Positions 57,701-64,000 of a DNA stretch of 64,000 nucleotides are shown one piece after another; position 1 is the stretch's first letter; the number at the start of each line of letters is the position of its first letter. The DNA is taken from assembly GCF_000687475.1 (NCBI RefSeq), contig NC_057316.1, positions 4,650,001 to 4,714,000 on the forward strand. The letters run 5' to 3'. Source of the DNA: Ustilaginoidea virens (Eukaryota; Ascomycota; Sordariomycetes; Hypocreales; Clavicipitaceae). The notes under the pieces were generated by a model that had not been told where the DNA came from, did not search any database, and saw only the letters and a list, made by a program, of their open reading frames with translations. Both the position numbers and the translations under genes were made by a program.

Positions 57701-59190
57701 TTTCGTATAAAGAAAGATGCAAATAATAACCCGGTTAAATATAAAGCACGATTAGTTGTTAAAGGCTTTATACAGGTATCTAGGCAAGACTTTACGGAGA
57801 CCTATGCCTCTACTTCGATCCCACCAATATGGAGGATTATCCTTGCTCTTGCTGCTGCAAATAACTAGGAAATAGAGCAGATCGACTTTATTAGTGCCTT
57901 TCTAAATAGTGAACTACTGGAGACGATTTATATGGAGATTCTAGCTGGTTTTCTAGAATTTGCAGAAAGCCTACTCTTACCTAATCCAGCCTTATGGTCT
58001 GACCTGCAGCATTAACGACTTCTAGCCTTGCTTACTAAGGTTGGATATAACCCCTCTGCATTACAGGTCATACTGTTAAAGAAAGCCTTATATAGGCTAA
58101 AACAAGGCCCTCGCGAGTGGCAGTTACGGTTAAAAGACCTTCTAGTGCAAGAGGGTTTTAAGCTATTACTTTTTAATGCTGCTGTCTTCTATAATAAAGG
58201 AACGCATACCTTTATTGTGACCTATGTAGATGACTGCTTGATTATCGGTCTGGACCTTAGCTATATTGACCAGCTTAAGGCCAAATTCTATAAGGTTTAT
58301 ACTATAGAAGACCGAGGACCTGCCTCCTTCTTTCTAGGAGTGCAGATTATTAGGGATAGAGAAAAGGGCCTGTTATGGCTGCACCAATCGCAATTTATTG
58401 CAGAAGTCCTTGAGAAATTCAACCTTAAGGACGCACGACCGCATCTAATCCCGCTATAGCCTGGTATACTTGCTGAGGCTGACGATACGCCGCTAGATGC
58501 TAGTAATCAATACTTATTCCAGCAGCTAGTAGGGACATCGATATAGTTGATGATAATGTCAAGACCTGACCTTGCCTTTCCAACGCAATACCTATCACGA
58601 TATATGCAATAGGCTTCCACTACACAGCTTAATGCTGCTAAGGGCGCTTTTCGCTACTTAGCTAGTACGGCAAATATAGCCATTTGTTACCGAGCCGCTA
58701 AAGCTACCGTAGTATTAGCTGCATTTTCTGATAGCGATTTTGCTAGTTGTCGCCTTACTTCTAAGTCTACTGGTGGTTATCTTACTACCTTAAATGGTGG
58801 GCCTATTAGCTGGAGGTTAAAACGGTTTTCGACTGTGGTTTTATTAACGCTTGAAGCCGAGTCTGATGCAATACTTAAAGCGATTCGCAAAGTGGAATAG
58901 ATATCTAATTTATTTAAAGAAATCCAGGTCGATATTTAACGCCCGATACCACTATACTGCGATAACTAAAGGTCTATTTCTAACGCAAATGACCCAAATC
59001 AGCATGCCCGCACTAAGCATACCTTGCTTAAATTCCGGTATATACGTGAGAAGGCCCAAGCCGGCCTGGTAAAAATATCTTATTTACCCACGATAGATAT
59101 GCCTGCGGATAGACTTACCAAACCACTTCTAAGCCCGAAATTCCCTATATTTCGGCAGCTATTAGGGCTGCAATCCCTATAGCATCATCA
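54760..59190 (+). pseudogene. Copia A-3 pol: protease, integrase, RT, RNase H
   Basis: Protease in an open frame 54779-55186 (L-L-Y-N-T-S-S, catalytic Asp now Asn). Zinc-binding segment near 55535-55690 (H-I-R-L-G-H-I, C-I-A-C). Integrase to about 56110, with N for the second catalytic Asp (F-H-Y-N-S-S-K-E near 55915) and N-G-L-A-E-R-S near 56020. An open linker frame 56108-56473, then a Pro/Gln/Gly repeat (56570-56730). RT: Q-I-D-F-I near 57885 and an open frame 58028-58459 with K-K-A-L-Y-R-L-K-Q-G-P and intact YVDD at 58223-58234. RNase H: S-D-S-D-F-A near 58728-58748, C-D-N near 58958. Several TAA/TAG stops remain. Confidence 0.88.
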
Positions 59191-59259
59191 TCTTTTTTTT
59201 CTTCTTTTTTACGGGACTTCTTTCTTTTATTCTAACGCTAGGATTAGCTATGTTGCTAA

Positions 59260-59981
59260 TCAGAGGGGGTGTTGAAATCAGCGCCTTTTTAGCTGTATTT
59301 TGGTACTGATCTCGCCACTATACGACGTTTCTGCGTTGAGATATCGCGGTGGCTATACCAGGCGCTATGGTGGGGCACAGCGCCCCACAACGCCGATTAC
59401 AGTGGGCCATAGCGCCGGTCACGGCACCGGTATAGCGACCCACATCCGGCCACAGCGGCCGGTCACAGTGGGCCACAGGGCCCACAACAGGCGGCGCATT
59501 TCTACGGGATTACCAAATGGGCAAATCAGCACTTTCGGCCTTCTACATACAGTCACCCGCTACACCGGCCCATACGGCAGACCGATATAGGGCTTCCGGC
59601 CCGTACGGCAGGCTGTTATAGGGCATCCGGCACACCGCTATAAGCCACTGGGCTTGGTTGGGTATGCACTGGGTAGGATATTGGGCATAGACTGGGCACG
59701 GTTGGGCAGACCGACTTTTCGTCGGGTTTTTCGCTATTTTTGCGGTTTTTCATTATTTTCAACCACCTTTTCAAAATGGTAGAAATATGCCCAAAATTCC
59801 CTCTTTCTAGCTAGAATAGTTACCAATAATTAGAATCAGATTTCCCTGATATCTTTGCTCTGGTCAACCTCTTGTGCGCTTTAAATCTTTAACCAGCTTG
59901 TTTTATTCTGCAACGCCTTGTACGCCACTGTCGGTACTTAGTATACTTTCCAACAGTGTTCTGAGTCACCATTTTGCAACA
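59260..59981 (+). repeat. Copia A-3 polypurine tract and 3' LTR
   Basis: The tract tcagaggggg precedes the 712-bp LTR 59270-59981, ending TTTTGCAACA. The short plus-strand frame 59300-59590 lies in the LTR and is not a gene. Confidence 0.88.
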
Positions 59982-62900
59982 TTGGTCAGTAGGAAGGCAT
60001 TATCCATAGTATCTACCTTATTCCCTAGTATAATCATATAACCAATCTAGGAGCTTAAATCTTTATTATTGGCAAAGGATCCATCAATAAATATAAAGAG
60101 TTTAGCTATAGTAAGGGTCAGATTAATATACCGCAAGCTATAATCTTAGTTATCTAGCTGCTATTAAAGGCGCTTATTTAATCTAGTAATATCGTTAGGG
60201 TTAGGCTGCTAGTATTATACTATAATAGATAGGTTAAAAGAGGCCTTGGGCTGGCAGACCGTAGCTATATAGGCGCCATAAGCGCATTATTCGATATAAT
60301 TACGCTAGGCTATAGGTATATTTTTGTTAATAGTTATAATCTTCTTATTTTATCCTTTCTAGCATAAGGTTATACTATTGTTATTAGCCGTTAATATGCA
60401 TCCATTGAATATTAGAGGAATAGTTAGCGATAGCCTTATCTTAGGCTTAGCGTTAAAGCCTGCCTTAATAAGCTCTAATTCCTCCTATTAGAAGAAGGCA
60501 TTATTACTTAAGCCAAGGGTATCGTTAGTCTATATACCTACGATACCGAAGTATATAGTAGTATCGCGGTCAGGAGCGTTAGTACGGTCAGTATTATTAT
60601 TACCGGCAGATATTAGCAAATAGGGGTCATAGGTTGATATAGTTATACCCAACTTTTCGCGATAGTGCCGGAAGTATATCGCCTACTAGTAGGTGCCTGC
60701 CTTAGCTATTCCGTATAGTGGCTTTACTATTTCTATAATAGTATTATTGGGGTATTAATGCTCTATCTACTTAGGTAGTTTAGCGATAATCGATCTATTA
60801 AGGGTAGTTAATAACTATACGTAAGCCTATATGATATCCCGTATCTAAAGGAAGAGGCCGTAAGATTATTATAGTAATAAGGCTATTAATATTAGTAGCT
60901 ATTAACTTGCCTATTGAATTATAGGGGATTGAGTCAATATCAATCGCTTCTTATTATTACTATAACCCTATATAATAAGCCTAGACTTCTCATATAGGGT
61001 ATTTATGCCTTTGCCTTTAATTTCTCGTACTATATATAAGTTAAATAGGCGTTAGGCTCTATATTAACCGATATTAAAAGTAATAAATCGGAATATATTG
61101 CGGGCCTATAACGCTTCTATCTCTATATAGTTAGATTATTCGAAAGGGGCTCTAGGGGTTATAATCTTCCCTTCCTAGCGTAATTAGCTAATAAGCTATA
61201 AGTCGGCTTACTCTTTCGCGGTTAAGAAAAAGACATTAATAACGGTATTAGAAGCTATAGCATTAACAAGAGCTTCTTCTTAATCCTTATTAATTATAAT
61301 GTCGGATACTACCCTTACTGGTAATAGTAATAGTAGCCTGGCTTAATTAGAGCTAGTAGCTAGTAACGGATATATTACGGCTATAGGTATTATTATGGCT
61401 AAAGGTATAGCTGCAGCCGGTATCCTAACTTCTATCCAGCTAGGGCAGGCCGGTCCTTCAGTATAAACGATATCTTTAGTATTATCGGCAGCGGGATTGC
61501 TATTAAAGTTATAGTTATAAGGCTTAACGACCATTAACCGGAATTTAATAGGGCTATATAGCATCTACACAATATAGGTCTTACTATCGAGGCTGATTAG
61601 CCGGTATAGCCTGTACTATCTACCCTTTTCTCTCTATACCTATACATTAAACTATAGGGGTAGTCGGTAGATAGGCTATATATCTAGGCCGTTCTATTAG
61701 GCGAGGGTATTATAAACTTATCGCTTAGTGAGGCATTTCCTAGCTTTATTAGTAGCCTTTCGTAATATTAAAGCGTATTATAATACTAATAAGCTAAGAG
61801 GTAAGTTATTTATAAGTCGGGGATACGCTCTAAAGACTAGTAACGTAAGTATTAGGCCGTTAGGCCTAGTAGAATTATTAATGGCTTTAATAGCTAGCTA
61901 TAGTTTCTGTTCCCTTATTAATAGGTCGCCTACTTCTTCATTAATAATAATATAGGCTCTACGTAATAGGGCGTAATATCTCTCGATTTTACCGATACTA
62001 TTATAGGCTTCTATAGGAATTTCATTTATATTAATAGATAGAAGCCGGGCATTATAATAGAATATAGTAGAAGCGAAGTTAGGTCTAATATCGTAAACTA
62101 TCCAATCTAGCGGGCTAAAATAGGTATTAATCTAGCATTCCTTAAGGGCATTCTAAATATCTTAGGCCTTTTATCTTTATAGATTAAAGAACCTAACTGC
62201 CTAGAAGCTTATTGCAGTATCTATAATATATAATACCGGCCGATTATTAATATAAAGGATATCTACGATTATCTTATAGTTAAATTAGCGGTTATCCTTT
62301 AGAGTGAACTTAAATTGGCTAGGTGCCTTTATATTTATCTAGTATTGATAGCATATATAGGTGATACTTTCGATAATATTGCAGTTAATATCATTATATC
62401 CGGTGCATTAAAGCAATTTAGTAAGCCTATTAATAGAGGGGTGCCCGAATTAATAGTATAGCTAACGGATTTCCTATAATAATAGGTAGAAGGCTATAGT
62501 ATCTATAGTATTAAGAGTCTACTATGGATATCCCTATTTCCTAATAATAGGGACCTTAATATCCCCTTAGATTAATAGGTTAGTAATATTATTAAGCTTT
62601 ACGCCTATCCTATCTATATCTATAATAGAATAAAGGAAGGGGGTACTACTATTAAAAACGTAAAAAGGGATATTACCGAATATCATTAAAATATTTAGTA
62701 TACCGGAAGATATAGTAGAGCCGGCACTAAAGTTCACTATATACTTCTTATTAGTCGTCTTAATAGTTAGTATTTTTATTAATCTTATTAAGGCCTTTGC
62801 TTGACCTAAGCCTACTATTAATAGGCCGGAAGCGCCGGTATCTAATAGGATTCTACAGAAGGTATAGTCACTATAGCGTTCTTCTTCTAGAAAAGCAGAA

Positions 62901-63510
62901 TTACAATCCTATAGTAGTAAGGGTATTTAGAAGGGGTTAATCTATAAGAAGGCATATCGGCATAATTTATCCTATAGGGCCTATAATATCTTAATAGATA
63001 ATAATGGCTCGGCTTATGTTAGGGCTTAGAAATACTATATAGCTGTAATTTATAGTGTGGCAGTATTCTCTATATCCTAGTTTGTATCTCCTATTATTAT
63101 TACCTCGATATTACTAATAATATTGTTAAGGTTAACCTCTTCTTCTTCTTTAAGGCCTTAGGGGTCGGGCTCTTTATATTCTTATAAGAAAATATAGAAT
63201 TTCTTATTATTAGGGGTAGTATAGTAAGATCGGTTCTTTATCTATCGCTCTTTTAATTCTTATTGCTCTTTAGTAGAATAGTTAGATAACTAATATCTTA
63301 TTTTATTGCAAACGAAGCATTTTCTTTAATAGGGCCTAGTTAGGAAGGCGCGATTCTATTATTACCATTAATACTATTATTATAAGCCGAATCGGCATTA
63401 AGGGTATTAGTGCCGATCGTTGGATTAACTATATCTATAGTCTATAAATAATGCCATATTATCATCAATAATATCATTAGTATTATAATATTATTATTAA
63501 AGGAAATAAT
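59982..63510 (-). pseudogene. Copia C5: pol and gag of a copia C element, truncated at both ends
   Basis: Minus-strand copia C copy, collinear with C1 from about 38865 to 42396, but lacking the end of RNase H and the 3' LTR (cut at 59982 by copia A-3). From right to left: a decayed zinc knuckle near 63295-63330, protease with intact L-L-D-T-G-A-S near 62832-62850, a decayed integrase near 61950-62290, the integrase-RT linker frame 61343-61564, RT region and the I-D-G-S-F-A-N region near 60060. It is more strongly RIP-mutated than C1. Its right end, near the point where C1 gag is interrupted, passes into sequence that no longer matches C1. Confidence 0.75.
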
Positions 63511-64000
63511 GCTATTAATTTATATGAATTGATTTATAAATAGAAAGGGATCGCTATAGGTTAGCGGTAAGGCCTTTAAATATAGAAATATAACGATATA
63601 TAGTTTGGCTATACTTAGGGGTATCCCTTATAGCGTTAAGGACTTATCGGTAAAGCTTTATATTAACTATAAAGAGGGGAAAAAGACTACAATATAGGCG
63701 TTAAAGTTCTTCTAATAAGATATTAAGGCATTCTAGCTTTAACTTATTAGGATATTTCGCAATAATTAATTAGAGTATTATTCTATTCTAATAGTATAGA
63801 TAGAATTACTCTATACTTTCATTTTCAAAATAGTTTTTAACTTTACGGACTATATTGTTAAAAGTGAGGGTATTACAAATGCATTTAATATTATTAAAGT
63901 AGTAAGTCTTAGTATCGCCGATTAATATAATTTAGAAAGCTTTGGCGAATATATAATCGGGTAATCCTAGCAGGCGATATTTGCTCTTAAAAGAGATAAC
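63511..64000. other. Unassigned AT-rich sequence at the right edge
   Basis: About 490 bases downstream of the recognisable part of copia C5 gag. A plus-strand frame with TAA/TAG stops only (N-A-I-N-L-Y-E-L-I-Y-K and onward) can be read, but the minus strand is similarly open and no motif is recognised. It may be the beginning of C5 gag too diverged to match, or another old insertion. Confidence 0.3.

Larger units (their letters stand above)
52438..59981 (+). mobile_element. Copia A-3: complete Ty1/copia element without matching TSD
   Basis: Complete copia A copy: 5' LTR 52438-53194 (757 bp), half-tRNA primer-binding site 53195-53208, gag, pol, polypurine tract and 3' LTR 59270-59981 (712 bp). 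The flanks do not form a TSD (left caaat at 52433-52437, right ttggt at 59982-59986). The right flank is copia C sequence and the left flank is the unassigned frame, so the two sides come from different contexts. The 5' LTR is longer because of a duplicated gccggcccgtacggcag segment (about 52770-52825). RIP level similar to A-1. Confidence 0.9.

Overview
The window looks like a heterochromatic, gene-free block from a filamentous ascomycete (Pezizomycotina-type) genome. I found no host housekeeping gene, rRNA, tRNA or CRISPR array. Almost everything is transposable element: Ty1/copia, Ty3/gypsy (chromovirus type) and a Tad-like LINE. Nearly all copies show repeat-induced point mutation (RIP): C:G to T:A change, TpA excess, Gln codons turned into TAA/TAG, ATG starts turned into ATA, Cys turned into Tyr. 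Because RIP also removes TpG, TGA stops are almost absent, so long frames broken only by TAA/TAG are expected for old coding sequence and are not proof of coding by themselves.

Layout. 1-5122: LINE-1, minus strand, 3' end off the window, inserted in gypsy D. 5123-7692: 3' part of gypsy D (minus strand), including an open frame on the opposite strand (5160-6311). 7693-22834: complete gypsy A (plus, TSD GGTGG) that interrupts gypsy D and is itself interrupted by complete copia A-1 (14992-22510, TSD GGTCT). 22835-23475: the rest of the visible gypsy D. 23476-28849: copia B-1, cut by copia A-2 (28850-37804), which carries LINE-2 (30677-37512, 19-bp TSD) and is cut by copia C1 (37805-50443). C1 gag is split by a composite block (42402-48832, TSD GTTAT) made of an inverted, internally deleted copia B copy (B-rev) and a copia C fragment (C4). 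C1 shares its 5' LTR with a second, truncated C copy (C3, to about 51340). 51341-52437 is an unassigned segment with a promoter-like stretch and an open frame. 52438-59981 is copia A-3, complete but without matching flanks. 59982 to about 63510 is copia C5, followed by about 500 unassigned bases.

Most interesting points. (1) Both gypsy families carry, between the chromodomain and the 3' end, an antisense frame of 371-384 codons that converges on pol and ends with TAG directly before a T tract. The two copies align without gaps over 90 codons, with third-position differences that are not RIP-type, so this looks like a real conserved antisense gene. (2) LINE-2 also carries an antisense coding-like frame in its 3' region, behind a TATA/CT-rich promoter-like stretch. 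(3) B-rev keeps one 924-codon frame through three in-frame deletions that remove the capsid core, integrase core and reverse-transcriptase core, as expected for a non-autonomous derivative moved in trans.

All assignments come from reading motifs by eye. Boundaries supported by target-site duplications or LTR ends are firm to a few bases; domain boundaries inside decayed pol genes are approximate.
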